From NCBI GenBank assembly GCA_963714415.1, contig CAVQOL010000014.1:48118-112117 (forward strand): DNA of 64,000 nucleotides. The letters are read 5' to 3'. This stretch comes from JAGXRK01 sp963714415 (lineage in GTDB: Bacteria > Bacteroidota > Ignavibacteria > Ignavibacteriales > Ignavibacteriaceae). This document shows positions 1 through 8,409 of the stretch, piece after piece. The notes under the pieces were generated by a model that saw only the letters and a program-made list of their open reading frames with translations, made no database searches and had not been told where the DNA came from. Position 1 is the stretch's first letter, and the number at the start of each line of letters is the position of its first letter. The position numbers and the translations under genes were made by a program.

Positions 1-111
1 TATTATTTTTTATTCCCGGCAATTTTACTTTTAATACTTGAGTTTTTTATTTCGGATAAACGATCATTTTTCTTTACAAGATTGAGTAAAAAATTAGGTC
101 TGGAGCAATAG
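1..111 (+). CDS. BatB-like protein, C-terminal end (partial)
   Basis: The frame is open from the left edge to a TAG stop at 109-111. The 36 visible residues are a hydrophobic segment (YYFLFPAILLLILEFFI) followed by a basic tail. This matches the C-terminal membrane anchor of the von Willebrand factor A proteins BatA/BatB. The identity rests mainly on context: batC, batD and batE follow immediately, with only 2 bases before the batC start. The VWA/MIDAS domain lies outside the window, so the assignment is inferred. Confidence 0.6.
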   Translation, partial: YYFLFPAILLLILEFFISDKRSFFFTRLSKKLGLEQ

Positions 112-113
112 TT

Positions 114-857
114 ATGAAATTAAAAAATAATGTCCTACTCATGTTCTCACTCTTACTCGTACTCTCACTCTCGCCGAATAGTATAGCTCAGCCGGATCGA
201 AGTATCAATAACAAAGGTGTTGATGAGTTTGAAGCTAAGAATTATTCTGAGGCTGAGGCAAATTTTAAAAAAGGATTAGAAAAAGCTCCTGATAGTTTTG
301 TCACAAATTTTAATCTGGGTGATGCTCTTTATAAACAGGAAAGATATGATGAAGCAATAAATTCTTTTCAATCTGCATTAGGAAATGCTAATGATGATCT
401 GACAAAAGCGAAAGTTCACCATAACGTCGGTAACTCATTATTAAAGTCTAATAAGATTAAGGAAAGTATCGAATCGTATAAAACTGCTTTAAAGTATAAT
501 CCTGATGATTCTGATACAAAGTATAATTTATCTTATGCACTTTCGTTACTGAATAACCAGGATCAGAATCAACAGCAGAATAAGGATCAACAAAATAAGA
601 ATGATAAAAATCAGCAGGATCAGCAAAACCAGCAAGATCAGAACAAAGATCAAAACAAGGATCAGCAAAATCAACCTCAACCGAAAGATCAGGAAACACA
701 ACAGGATAATCTGAAACAGCCGCAGCAGCAGGAAGCAAAAATATCAAAAGAAGATGCTGAACGAATACTCGAGGCACTTAAGAACAATGAAAAAGATCTT
801 CAGAAAGAATTAAGAAAGAAAACCGGCAAACCCGTGAAAACTGAAAAGGATTGGTAA
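114..857 (+). CDS. batC: BatC-like TPR protein
   Basis: A 247-aa exported protein. Residues 1-26 form a signal peptide ending near SIAQ. Residues about 35-140 contain three TPR-like repeats (for example NLGDALYKQERYDEAINSF). Residues about 148-210 are a low-complexity tract rich in Q, N, D and K, followed by a charged tail. The order TPR plus polar tail between batB and batD is typical of BatC, a periplasmic scaffold of the Bat (Bacteroides aerotolerance) complex. The gene overlaps the next start by one base (TAATG), suggesting translational coupling. The molecular function of Bat proteins is not well established. Confidence 0.8.
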   Translation: MKLKNNVLLMFSLLLVLSLSPNSIAQPDRSINNKGVDEFEAKNYSEAEANFKKGLEKAPDSFVTNFNLGDALYKQERYDEAINSFQSALGNANDDLTKAKVHHNVGNSLLKSNKIKESIESYKTALKYNPDDSDTKYNLSYALSLLNNQDQNQQQNKDQQNKNDKNQQDQQNQQDQNKDQNKDQQNQPQPKDQETQQDNLKQPQQQEAKISKEDAERILEALKNNEKDLQKELRKKTGKPVKTEKDW

Positions 858-2656
858 TGATAAGGCAATTATTACTCGTATTGTTTTTATTTATCAGTAC
901 TAATCTGCTTGCGCAAAAATTTTATGCAACTGTAAATGAAAATAAAATTGCAGATACTGATCGCTTGCAGGTTACATTTACATACGAAGGAAAAGATATA
1001 AACAAGCTGAAGAATTTCAGTCCGCCTTCTTTCAAAGATTTCAGGATTTTTTCCGGACCTAATCAATCAACTAGTATGCAGATCATAAACGGCGTTGTAT
1101 CCTCTTCACTGTCCTATTCATACATTCTTCTTCCAAATACAACAGGTACTTTTAATATAGGCTCAGCATCGATTGAATATGAAGGTGAGAATTTTAAAAC
1201 TAATCCTCTCTCTGTAAGCGTTGTTAAAGGAACTGCTAAACCAAAGGAAGAAAAAAACCAATCGGTTTCTAATGAAGAGATTGCTAAAAATTTATTTATA
1301 AGAACTACTGTTGATAAAAGACGAGCGTATCTTGGTGAACAGGTAACTGTAACTTATAAATTGTATACCCGACTAAATATCGCATCGCAAATGTCGGTAA
1401 GCAAACTTCCGCAATATCAGGGATTCTGGGCTGAAGAAATTGAAACAAGCCAGAATATTTCTTTTAATACTGAAGTGATAGATGGAAAACAATTCAGTGT
1501 TGGTATTTTAAAACGTGCTGCATTATTTCCTACTCAAACAGGAAAGCTGGAAGTTACCCCTTTTGAATTGAATGTCCCTGTTCGTCTTCAGAAAAAACGT
1601 AATCCAAATAATATTTGGGATGATTTCTTCGGCGATCCTTTCGGCAGGGGAGAGTCAATTGAATATATGGCAAAATCCAACACTGTAAGAATTGAAGTTC
1701 TTCCTTTACCTGAAAGCGGAAAACCGGAATCATTCAAGGGTGCGGTTGGTAGTTTTGATTTTAATGTCTTCCTTGATAAGAGTGAAACAGTTACAAACGA
1801 GCCCATTTCTATCAAGATGAGAATAAAAGGAAAGGGGAATATCAAACTTCTTGAAATGCCTTCTTTCGAACTACCAGCAGGCTTTGAAAAATATGATCCC
1901 AAAATAAATGAACAAATAAATCGCTCGGGAACAATTTCTGGAATGAAAGAAGCCGAATATCTTTTCGTTCCAAGAATTGCAGGAGTAAGAGAAATAAAAC
2001 CGATTGAATTTTCCTGTTTCGATCCTGCAAGAAAAAAATATGTTACGTTAAAATCACAACCATTAAAAATAAATATCGAGCAAGGATCAGAACCATACTC
2101 TGCTGATTATGCAGGCAAAGAAAATATTAGACAGATTGGTGATGACATTAGATTTATAAAAACTTCTTATAATGATATTGAAAAAAGAAAAGGAGTGATG
2201 ATTTATCAACCCTTATTTTGGGCTTCTGTTGCATTACCGTTTTTTGTTTTAGTCGGTTTAATAGGTTGGAAAAAGAAACAGGATAAGCTTTCCGGAAATG
2301 TTCAGTTGTTAAAATATCAGCGGGCACAAAAAGTTGCCCGATCTCGATTCAAGCTTGCTAAAAAATTGATGGAGGGAAGGAAAACGGAACAGTTCTATGC
2401 TGAGTTATCACTTGCATTATTCGGATATCTTGAAGATAAACTGCATATTCCAAAAGCAGATTTTACAGTTGAACTTGCACAAGCTAAACTACGTAAGAGG
2501 GGAATTAATGAAGAACTCGTCTCAAAAGTTAAATCAAGTGCAGATAAAAGTGAGTTTGTAAGATTTGCTCCGGGTTCTAAGGAAAAAGAATCAATGCAGA
2601 AAATGTATGATGATTTTTCATCAATAATAATTGAAATTGAGAAACGGCTAAGCTGA
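857..2656 (+). CDS. batD: BatD family oxygen-tolerance protein
   Basis: A 599-aa protein. The ATG at 857, overlapping the batC stop, is preferred over a TTG two codons upstream. It has an N-terminal signal peptide (MIRQLLLVLFLFISTNLLAQ), then extended beta-rich domains as in the BatD family. A single transmembrane helix (about residues 453-472, FWASVALPFFVLVGLIGW) is followed by a cytoplasmic helical region of about 125 residues. The length and topology fit BatD. It probably works in the envelope with BatA-C and BatE; its biochemical role is unknown. Confidence 0.88.
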   Translation: MIRQLLLVLFLFISTNLLAQKFYATVNENKIADTDRLQVTFTYEGKDINKLKNFSPPSFKDFRIFSGPNQSTSMQIINGVVSSSLSYSYILLPNTTGTFNIGSASIEYEGENFKTNPLSVSVVKGTAKPKEEKNQSVSNEEIAKNLFIRTTVDKRRAYLGEQVTVTYKLYTRLNIASQMSVSKLPQYQGFWAEEIETSQNISFNTEVIDGKQFSVGILKRAALFPTQTGKLEVTPFELNVPVRLQKKRNPNNIWDDFFGDPFGRGESIEYMAKSNTVRIEVLPLPESGKPESFKGAVGSFDFNVFLDKSETVTNEPISIKMRIKGKGNIKLLEMPSFELPAGFEKYDPKINEQINRSGTISGMKEAEYLFVPRIAGVREIKPIEFSCFDPARKKYVTLKSQPLKINIEQGSEPYSADYAGKENIRQIGDDIRFIKTSYNDIEKRKGVMIYQPLFWASVALPFFVLVGLIGWKKKQDKLSGNVQLLKYQRAQKVARSRFKLAKKLMEGRKTEQFYAELSLALFGYLEDKLHIPKADFTVELAQAKLRKRGINEELVSKVKSSADKSEFVRFAPGSKEKESMQKMYDDFSSIIIEIEKRLS

Positions 2657-2658
2657 TT

Positions 2659-3417
2659 ATGAAATCACTTAAGTATATCATAATAATATCTTTTATGTTT
2701 ATCGCTTCAGCTTCTGCATTAAATATAAACGAAGTAATGACCAAGGCAAATGAATTTTATCGCAGTAACGATTTCGTATCAGCAATAAATGAGTATGAAA
2801 AACTAATTGGCGAAGGTTATCAAGGGACGTCTTTGTTCTACAATTTGGGTAATGCATATTATAGAATTGGCAAAATAGGTTATGCAATTCTATATTATGA
2901 AAAAGCTTTAAAACTATCCCCGAGTGATGATGATGTGAAACACAATCTTGCTCTTGCTAATATGGGCACGATTGATAAAATAGAGACTCTTCCAAAGTTT
3001 TTTCTTTTTGATTGGTGGGAATCTTTCCTTGCATTCCTCTCTTTGCAAGGTTGGATTATTTTCACTTTAATAGTTTACTTCTTGCTTCTGGCAGCGATTG
3101 CTATTTATTTCTTTGCGGCACATATAGTCCAACAAAGAATCTCTTTCTTTTCAGGCTTAGCCATTTTAATAGTTCTAATAGTATCCGTTTCTGTTGTAAC
3201 AATAAAACTTAATCGTGAGAATAAAAGACTTGAAGCTGTGCTTGTCGAAAACACTGTCGTGGTAAAACTCTCACCGGATGAACATGGAAAAGACGGATTT
3301 GTAATTCACGAAGGACTTAAAATTCTTCTCGAAGATGAAGTTGACAGCTGGAAAAAAATCCGTCTACCTGATGGAAAAGTTGGCTGGATTCCCAGTAAAT
3401 ACATCAGGCAAATTTAA
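2659..3417 (+). CDS. batE: BatE-like TPR/SH3 membrane protein
   Basis: A 252-aa protein starting two bases after batD. It has a signal peptide (residues 1-20), then TPR motifs at about residues 22-100 (SLFYNLGNAYYRIGKIGYAI). Two transmembrane helices follow at about 130-155 and 163-182. The C-terminal domain resembles bacterial SH3 (ending WKKIRLPDGKVGWIPSKYI). TPR-TM-TM-SH3 is the BatE architecture. It is the last gene of the Bat operon here; about 100 bp separate it from the next gene and no clear terminator is visible. Confidence 0.82.
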   Translation: MKSLKYIIIISFMFIASASALNINEVMTKANEFYRSNDFVSAINEYEKLIGEGYQGTSLFYNLGNAYYRIGKIGYAILYYEKALKLSPSDDDVKHNLALANMGTIDKIETLPKFFLFDWWESFLAFLSLQGWIIFTLIVYFLLLAAIAIYFFAAHIVQQRISFFSGLAILIVLIVSVSVVTIKLNRENKRLEAVLVENTVVVKLSPDEHGKDGFVIHEGLKILLEDEVDSWKKIRLPDGKVGWIPSKYIRQI

Positions 3418-3514
3418 AAATATCTTTGAATTTTTGATTTTAACCACTAAGTATTATTACCTCCTCTTTTACTCCCTCATTGATTCCAAACCTTCATCTT
3501 AATATCTTTTCACT

Positions 3515-4654
3515 ATGGATTCCAAGAAATACAACAACACAAAACTTGCTTTAAGCATCTTTGAAACAATTGCCGGTTTTATTCTGGTTTATCTTTTTAT
3601 TGCATTAGAGTGGAGTATCAGGTTGGAAGAATATTTGCGGAGTTACACTTCATCTGATTATTTAGTATTTATTTTATTTGTAATATCAGTTGGAGTTGCA
3701 GGTTCAATTATTTTCTTTCCTTTAAGTTTTTACTCGAGCTACATTCTTGAGCATAAATATAAGCTCTCAAACCAGAACTTGTTCAAATATTTTTTTGAAA
3801 AGTTAAAAGGATTACTTGTCTCAACTGTTATCGGATTACCGATTCTCCTTTTATTCTTTTGGGTGTTAAGAGAATTTGGCACAAACTGGTGGCTGCCGTT
3901 TGCAATATTTATGTTTTTTATATCGGTGGTTCTTTCACAAATCTTTCCGGTATTTATTTTACCAATTTTTTATAAGATAAAACCAATTGAGAATGAATTA
4001 CTTAAACAAAATATAAGCGAGCTTGCAAAAAATGCCGGACTGAAAGTGGAAAATGTCTATTCGTTTGATATAAGCAAAAACACTAAAAAAGCTAATGCGG
4101 CTTTTACCGGACTTGGAAAAACAAAAAGAATCATTCTCGGCGATACTTTATTAGACAGTTACACTGAAAATGAAATTGAAACTGTTATAGCTCACGAAGT
4201 TGGGCATTACAAACACAAGCACATTACAAAAAATATTCTTATCGGAACGTTATCAAGTTTCGTTACCTTGTTTCTTATTGCAAAGCTTTATGAATCGTCT
4301 TTAGGCTTGTTTGGTTTTGATTCAATTAAACAGATTGCTGCATTGCCACTATTGACTCTATGGTCAATAATAATCGGCCTAATTACAACTCCAATGGGAA
4401 ATATTTTATCAAGAAAATTTGAATATGAAGCTGACAGGTATGCAATTAATGTAACAAGAAAACCAACTAGTTTTATCAACACACTCGAAAAGCTAACAGA
4501 ACAAAATCTTGGCGATAAAGAACCACATCAATTTGTTGAATGGTTTTTTTATAGTCATCCTTCAATTAATAACAGGATTTCTGCAATTAGAAAATTCTCA
4601 AATCAGATGAATATTACTGAAGAGCCAGAAATTCAACCCGGAGAGGTTAATTGA
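3515..4654 (+). CDS. M48 family membrane metalloprotease (Ste24-like)
   Basis: A 379-aa integral membrane protein with several hydrophobic helices. The zinc protease motif HEVGH lies in ETVIAHEVGHYKHKH. The third zinc ligand glutamate is in FEYEADRYA. The N-terminal five-helix region and the size resemble Ste24/CAAX prenyl endopeptidases more than the short HtpX type. In bacteria such enzymes degrade or process membrane proteins; CAAX processing is not implied. The stop overlaps the TTG start of plsC (TTGA), so the two are probably co-translated. Confidence 0.87.
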   Translation: MDSKKYNNTKLALSIFETIAGFILVYLFIALEWSIRLEEYLRSYTSSDYLVFILFVISVGVAGSIIFFPLSFYSSYILEHKYKLSNQNLFKYFFEKLKGLLVSTVIGLPILLLFFWVLREFGTNWWLPFAIFMFFISVVLSQIFPVFILPIFYKIKPIENELLKQNISELAKNAGLKVENVYSFDISKNTKKANAAFTGLGKTKRIILGDTLLDSYTENEIETVIAHEVGHYKHKHITKNILIGTLSSFVTLFLIAKLYESSLGLFGFDSIKQIAALPLLTLWSIIIGLITTPMGNILSRKFEYEADRYAINVTRKPTSFINTLEKLTEQNLGDKEPHQFVEWFFYSHPSINNRISAIRKFSNQMNITEEPEIQPGEVN

Positions 4655-5355
4655 TTACCTACTTAAAAATATTTTTAATAGTAATTCACACTCTCGTTTG
4701 TTCAATTTTTGGTTTGATATTCATTTTTATTGATAGAAGTTTTACTCTTTATCATTATATAGCAAAAATTTATCCGGGTGGAATACTTTTAATTTCCGGG
4801 ATCAAAATAAAAAGAACCGGACTAGAAAATATTGATAAAAAAGCGACTTATATTTTTGCCTCTAATCATTCTAGTCATCTTGATATCACAGCTTTACAAT
4901 GGGGAGTTCCAAATCGACTAAGTATGATATTTAAGAAAGAACTTGTTAAAATTCCTTTTTTCGGTTGGCAGCTATACCTTGGACCTTATGTCGTGGTTGA
5001 CAGAAAAGATCCTCAGGCAGCCAGGAAAAGTCTTGAAAAAGCGAAAAGAATTATGGATACGAAAAAAATATCCGTTCTCGTTTTTCCTGAAGGCACAAGA
5101 AGCAAAACTGGTGAAGTACAAAGCTTCAAACGAGGAGCGTTTTATCTGGCTGCAAGAAGCGGTTATCCAATTGTTCCGATTACAATAAATGGAACTGCTA
5201 AGATACTGCCTAAAGGAACCTTTAAATTAAATAGAGGAACAATCTATCTTCATTTTGATAAACCGATTCCAACTGATGGAATAAAAACTAAACAGGATGA
5301 ACTTGAATTAATGGAAAGAGTAAGAAACATTATCATTTCTAATAAAAAGGATTAG
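4651..5355 (+). CDS. plsC: 1-acyl-sn-glycerol-3-phosphate acyltransferase
   Basis: A 234-aa protein with an N-terminal membrane helix followed by the acyltransferase domain. Motif I is NHSSHLD (His/Asp catalytic pair), and motif III is FPEGTRSKTG, which binds the phosphate. It makes phosphatidic acid from lysophosphatidic acid at the inner membrane. The start is TTG at 4651, overlapping the previous stop. It is supported by a purine-rich GGAGAGG about 7 bases upstream and by the lack of an early in-frame ATG. Confidence 0.9.
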   Translation: MITYLKIFLIVIHTLVCSIFGLIFIFIDRSFTLYHYIAKIYPGGILLISGIKIKRTGLENIDKKATYIFASNHSSHLDITALQWGVPNRLSMIFKKELVKIPFFGWQLYLGPYVVVDRKDPQAARKSLEKAKRIMDTKKISVLVFPEGTRSKTGEVQSFKRGAFYLAARSGYPIVPITINGTAKILPKGTFKLNRGTIYLHFDKPIPTDGIKTKQDELELMERVRNIIISNKKD

Positions 5356-5360
5356 ATGTT

Positions 5361-5657
5361 ATGTCCGTAACTAAAAAAGATGTTGAAAAGATTGCACAGT
5401 TAGCAAGATTGAAATTCAATGATCAGGAACTTGATAGTTTTACAGATGATATGAATCGCATTTTAAGCTATGTCGATAAGTTAAATGAATTAGATACTGA
5501 AAATGTTGAACCACTTTCACATCCGAATGAAGGAGCAAATGTATTTCGTGATGATAAATTGAAAAAATCTATTCCGACTGATGAAGCATTGAAGAATGCA
5601 CCTGATAGAAATGATAAATATTTTAAAGTCCCAAAGGTAATACAGGATAAGTCTTAA
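5361..5657 (+). CDS. gatC: Asp-tRNA(Asn)/Glu-tRNA(Gln) amidotransferase subunit C
   Basis: A 98-aa protein with the GatC pattern: VEKIAQLARLKF near the N-terminus, then NRILSYVDKLNELDTENVEPLSHP and a conserved FRDD segment. GatC stabilises the GatAB complex that amidates misacylated Asp-tRNA(Asn) or Glu-tRNA(Gln). gatA and gatB are not in the window. It starts 5 bases after plsC and its stop overlaps the kdsB start by one base (TAATG). Confidence 0.92.
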   Translation: MSVTKKDVEKIAQLARLKFNDQELDSFTDDMNRILSYVDKLNELDTENVEPLSHPNEGANVFRDDKLKKSIPTDEALKNAPDRNDKYFKVPKVIQDKS

Positions 5658-6448
5658 TGGCTAAGAACACTAAGGAAAAAATTCCAACTATTATTGGTAT
5701 AATCCCTGCAAGATTTGCCTCAACCAGACTTATGGGAAAACCGCTGGCTGATATCGGCGGCAAACCAATGATGCAGCATACTTATGAATCAGCTTTAACA
5801 TCAAAACTTTTGCATAAAGTAATTTTAGCTGTTGATGACGAAAAAGTCTTTAAAGTAGCTCAAAGTTTTGGTGCAGAAGTTATGCTTACTCCTAAAAATG
5901 TTCCAACCGGTTCGGATAGAATTGCGTTAGTTGCAAGAAAATATGATAATGCAGAAATAATTGTGAACATTCAGGGAGATGAACCTTTTATTAGTGGGGT
6001 AATGATCGATCAGGCAATTGAACCGCTGTTATTTGATAAAACGGTTAATGTTTCAACTCTTGCAAAAAAAATTGATTCAATTAAAGAACTGGAATCACCT
6101 TCAATTGTTAAAGTTGTTTTTGATTATAAAAACTTTGCGATGTATTTCTCTCGTTCACCAATTCCTTACGTAAGAAATGCACGAAGTAAAGAAGAGATTT
6201 TTGAAAAAGCAGATATATTTAAACACATCGGACTATATGTTTATCGTAAAGATTATTTATTAAAATTTACACAGCTTGCACCGACTGACCTTGAGAACAT
6301 TGAAAAGCTTGAACAGCTAAGAATGCTTGAAAATGGATTCAGGATAAAAATTGTTGAAACAGAATATGATTCGTTTTCAGTAGATACACCAGATGATCTT
6401 GACCGTGCAAGAAAAATTTATGAACTAATTAAAAATTCGAAAGACTGA
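5657..6448 (+). CDS. kdsB: 3-deoxy-manno-octulosonate cytidylyltransferase (CMP-KDO synthetase)
   Basis: A 263-aa soluble nucleotidyltransferase. The N-terminal signature is IPARFASTRLMGKPLADIGG, and the metal and nucleotide site is NIQGDEPF. SFSVDTPDDLDRAR near the C-terminus is typical of KdsB. It activates KDO with CTP for lipid A core synthesis, so the organism is expected to make a lipopolysaccharide-containing outer membrane. The length matches the family, with a short N-terminal extension (MAKNTKEK). Confidence 0.94.
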   Translation: MAKNTKEKIPTIIGIIPARFASTRLMGKPLADIGGKPMMQHTYESALTSKLLHKVILAVDDEKVFKVAQSFGAEVMLTPKNVPTGSDRIALVARKYDNAEIIVNIQGDEPFISGVMIDQAIEPLLFDKTVNVSTLAKKIDSIKELESPSIVKVVFDYKNFAMYFSRSPIPYVRNARSKEEIFEKADIFKHIGLYVYRKDYLLKFTQLAPTDLENIEKLEQLRMLENGFRIKIVETEYDSFSVDTPDDLDRARKIYELIKNSKD

Positions 6449-6449
6449 A

Positions 6450-7409
6450 ATGAAAATACCATCAAAAGAGCCGCTTGCTTTAATTCCAACTCCAATCGAA
6501 ACAATTTTATTTCAAAATAAAAAATTCCTGATAAAAAGAGACGACCTCACCGGATGTGAATCATCCGGGAATAAAATTAGAAAACTTGAATATTTGATTT
6601 TCGAAGCACTAAAGGAAAAAGCTGATGTAGTTATGACCTGCGGTGGTTCTCAGTCGAATCATGCCAGAGCTACAACTATTGCCGCTTGCAGAGCAGGATT
6701 AAAAACTAAATTATTTCTTTGGGGGAGTGAATCATCAATCCCTGATGGAAATCATTTTCTGAACATTATGTATGGTGCTGATATAACTTATCTTACAAAA
6801 CGTGAATACGATAATGTAAACGAAATTATGCAGAAGGAAAGAAAAGCTCTAAAAAGGAAAAAGAAAACTGCTTACATTATTCCTGAAGGGGGTTCAACAA
6901 CAACAGGAATTTTGGGTTACATTGATTTTGTAAGTGAATTAAAAAAACAGGTCGATATAAATGAACTGAACGGAATTGTATTAGCTTGTGGAAGTGGTGG
7001 AACTGCTGCCGGAATTCTTGCAGGGCTTTCTTACTGTAAATCAGAACTTAAAATTTATGGCATAAATGTTTTATATGAGGAATATGAATTAAGAAAGAAA
7101 ATCCTTAATCTCACTCAGGCTGCAATACTTGAGTTTAATCTTAACTGTAGAATGCGAAATGAAAATCTGATCATACTTGACGGATACTCAAGGGAAGGGT
7201 ATAAAAGCATCAACAAAGACAAACTTAAGCTGATGAAAAGTTTTGCGAAGGAAACCGGAATATTATTGGATCCGGCATACACTGGAAAGGCTTTTAAAGC
7301 ATATTATGATAGGTTTTTGTTAAAAGGTAAAGGTAGTAAAAATATTTTTCTGCACACAGGAGGAATTTTTGGTATTTTTGGCAGAACAGAAGAATATTTA
7401 TCTGCTTAA
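6450..7409 (+). CDS. PLP-dependent D-cysteine desulfhydrase / ACC deaminase family protein
   Basis: A 319-aa fold-type II PLP enzyme. SSGNKIRKLEYL contains the expected PLP-binding lysine, GGSQSNHARAT binds the substrate carboxylate, and ACGSGGTAAGIL is the phosphate-binding loop. The family includes D-cysteine desulfhydrase (pyruvate, H2S, ammonia) and 1-aminocyclopropane-1-carboxylate deaminase. Sequence alone does not tell me the substrate, though desulfhydrase is the more usual bacterial activity. It begins one base after the kdsB stop. Confidence 0.82.
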   Translation: MKIPSKEPLALIPTPIETILFQNKKFLIKRDDLTGCESSGNKIRKLEYLIFEALKEKADVVMTCGGSQSNHARATTIAACRAGLKTKLFLWGSESSIPDGNHFLNIMYGADITYLTKREYDNVNEIMQKERKALKRKKKTAYIIPEGGSTTTGILGYIDFVSELKKQVDINELNGIVLACGSGGTAAGILAGLSYCKSELKIYGINVLYEEYELRKKILNLTQAAILEFNLNCRMRNENLIILDGYSREGYKSINKDKLKLMKSFAKETGILLDPAYTGKAFKAYYDRFLLKGKGSKNIFLHTGGIFGIFGRTEEYLSA

Positions 7410-7476
7410 TTTATTTTGTTTGGCAGTTATATTGAAAATATTTTATTTTAAGTCATAAATAAAAGAAAGTTCTAAA

Positions 7477-7917
7477 ATGGATTGTATTTTTTGTAATATT
7501 GCCGCAGGCAATGCTGATACACAAGTAATTTTTGAGAATGAAAATTACAAAGCTTTCCTTGACATCAATCCGGTTAACTACGGTCACACCCTTGTAATTC
7601 CTAAAAAACATTATGATAATTTTCTAACGGTTCCTGAAAATGAGTTAAATGGTTTGGTAAAACTGACTCAGTTTCTGGCGGGAGTTATTAAACGTAGTTT
7701 GAATGCAGACGGTTTCAACATTATTTCAAATAATGGAACCTCTGCCGGGCAAAGTGTCTTTCATTCTCACTTTCATATTATTCCCCGATTTGATAAGGAT
7801 TTTGCAATGAAACCTGAGACTAAAACTTATTCCGAAAATTCTATGAATGAGTATGCAGACAAAATCCGCTCATTCGTAACAAAGTATGAGGACTTGCTGA
7901 ATGCAAAAGAAAATTAG
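7477..7917 (+). CDS. HIT family protein
   Basis: A 146-aa histidine-triad nucleotide hydrolase. The N-terminus is CIFCNIAAG and the active-site triad is HSHFHIIPR. INPVNYGHTLVIPKKHY is the conserved central strand. The family hydrolyses dinucleotide polyphosphates or nucleoside phosphoramidates. A second, shorter HIT protein lies at 35586-35930. The last 17 bases overlap the next gene in another frame. Confidence 0.92.
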   Translation: MDCIFCNIAAGNADTQVIFENENYKAFLDINPVNYGHTLVIPKKHYDNFLTVPENELNGLVKLTQFLAGVIKRSLNADGFNIISNNGTSAGQSVFHSHFHIIPRFDKDFAMKPETKTYSENSMNEYADKIRSFVTKYEDLLNAKEN

Positions 7918-8308
7918 AGTCTTAATTGCTAAAGCCGGTTTAGATGGTCACGACAGAGGTGCAAAAGTTATTGCAGCGGCACTTCGTGATGCGGGAATGG
8001 AAGTTATTTATACAGGTCTTAGACAAACCCCTGAAATGATAGTTGAAGCTGCGCTCCAGGAAGATGTGGATGTTATTGGAATAAGTATTCTTTCAGGAGC
8101 ACATATGACTATTCTTCCAAAGATTAAAAAACTTATGGATGAAAAAGGATTAAATGATACCTTATTAACCGGCGGCGGAATTATACCTGAAGAAGATATT
8201 ATTAAATTAAAAGATATTGGGGTTGGCGAATTATTTACTCCGGGTGCTCCAACAACTGCAATTGCAGATTATATAAAGAAATGGTGCACTGCAAATCCAC
8301 GATTATAA
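7901..8308 (+). CDS. Methylmalonyl-CoA mutase C-terminal (cobalamin-binding) subunit
   Basis: A 135-aa stand-alone B12-binding domain. DGHDRG is the base-off DxHxxG cobalamin motif, SILSGAH is the SxL motif, and TGGGIIPEEDI is the GG loop. It is the size of the small subunit in organisms where methylmalonyl-CoA mutase is split; the catalytic large subunit is not in the window. With meaB (40844-41797) it supports methylmalonyl-CoA/succinyl-CoA interconversion. Other B12 mutases of the same family cannot be excluded. Confidence 0.87.
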   Translation: MQKKIRVLIAKAGLDGHDRGAKVIAAALRDAGMEVIYTGLRQTPEMIVEAALQEDVDVIGISILSGAHMTILPKIKKLMDEKGLNDTLLTGGGIIPEEDIIKLKDIGVGELFTPGAPTTAIADYIKKWCTANPRL

Positions 8309-8409
8309 ATAAAATAATTATAATAAATTTTTGTCTTTTCCAAGATCAAATTTCGAAACATCTTCTTTTAAGATTTTCGTCTTATCGTCCATAAAATAAA
8401 AATCTATTA

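Noticed and set aside
457..777. Minus-strand frame opposite the Q/N/D/K-rich tail of batC
   Set aside because: It is a mirror of low-complexity coding sequence, with no start context and no recognisable protein features.
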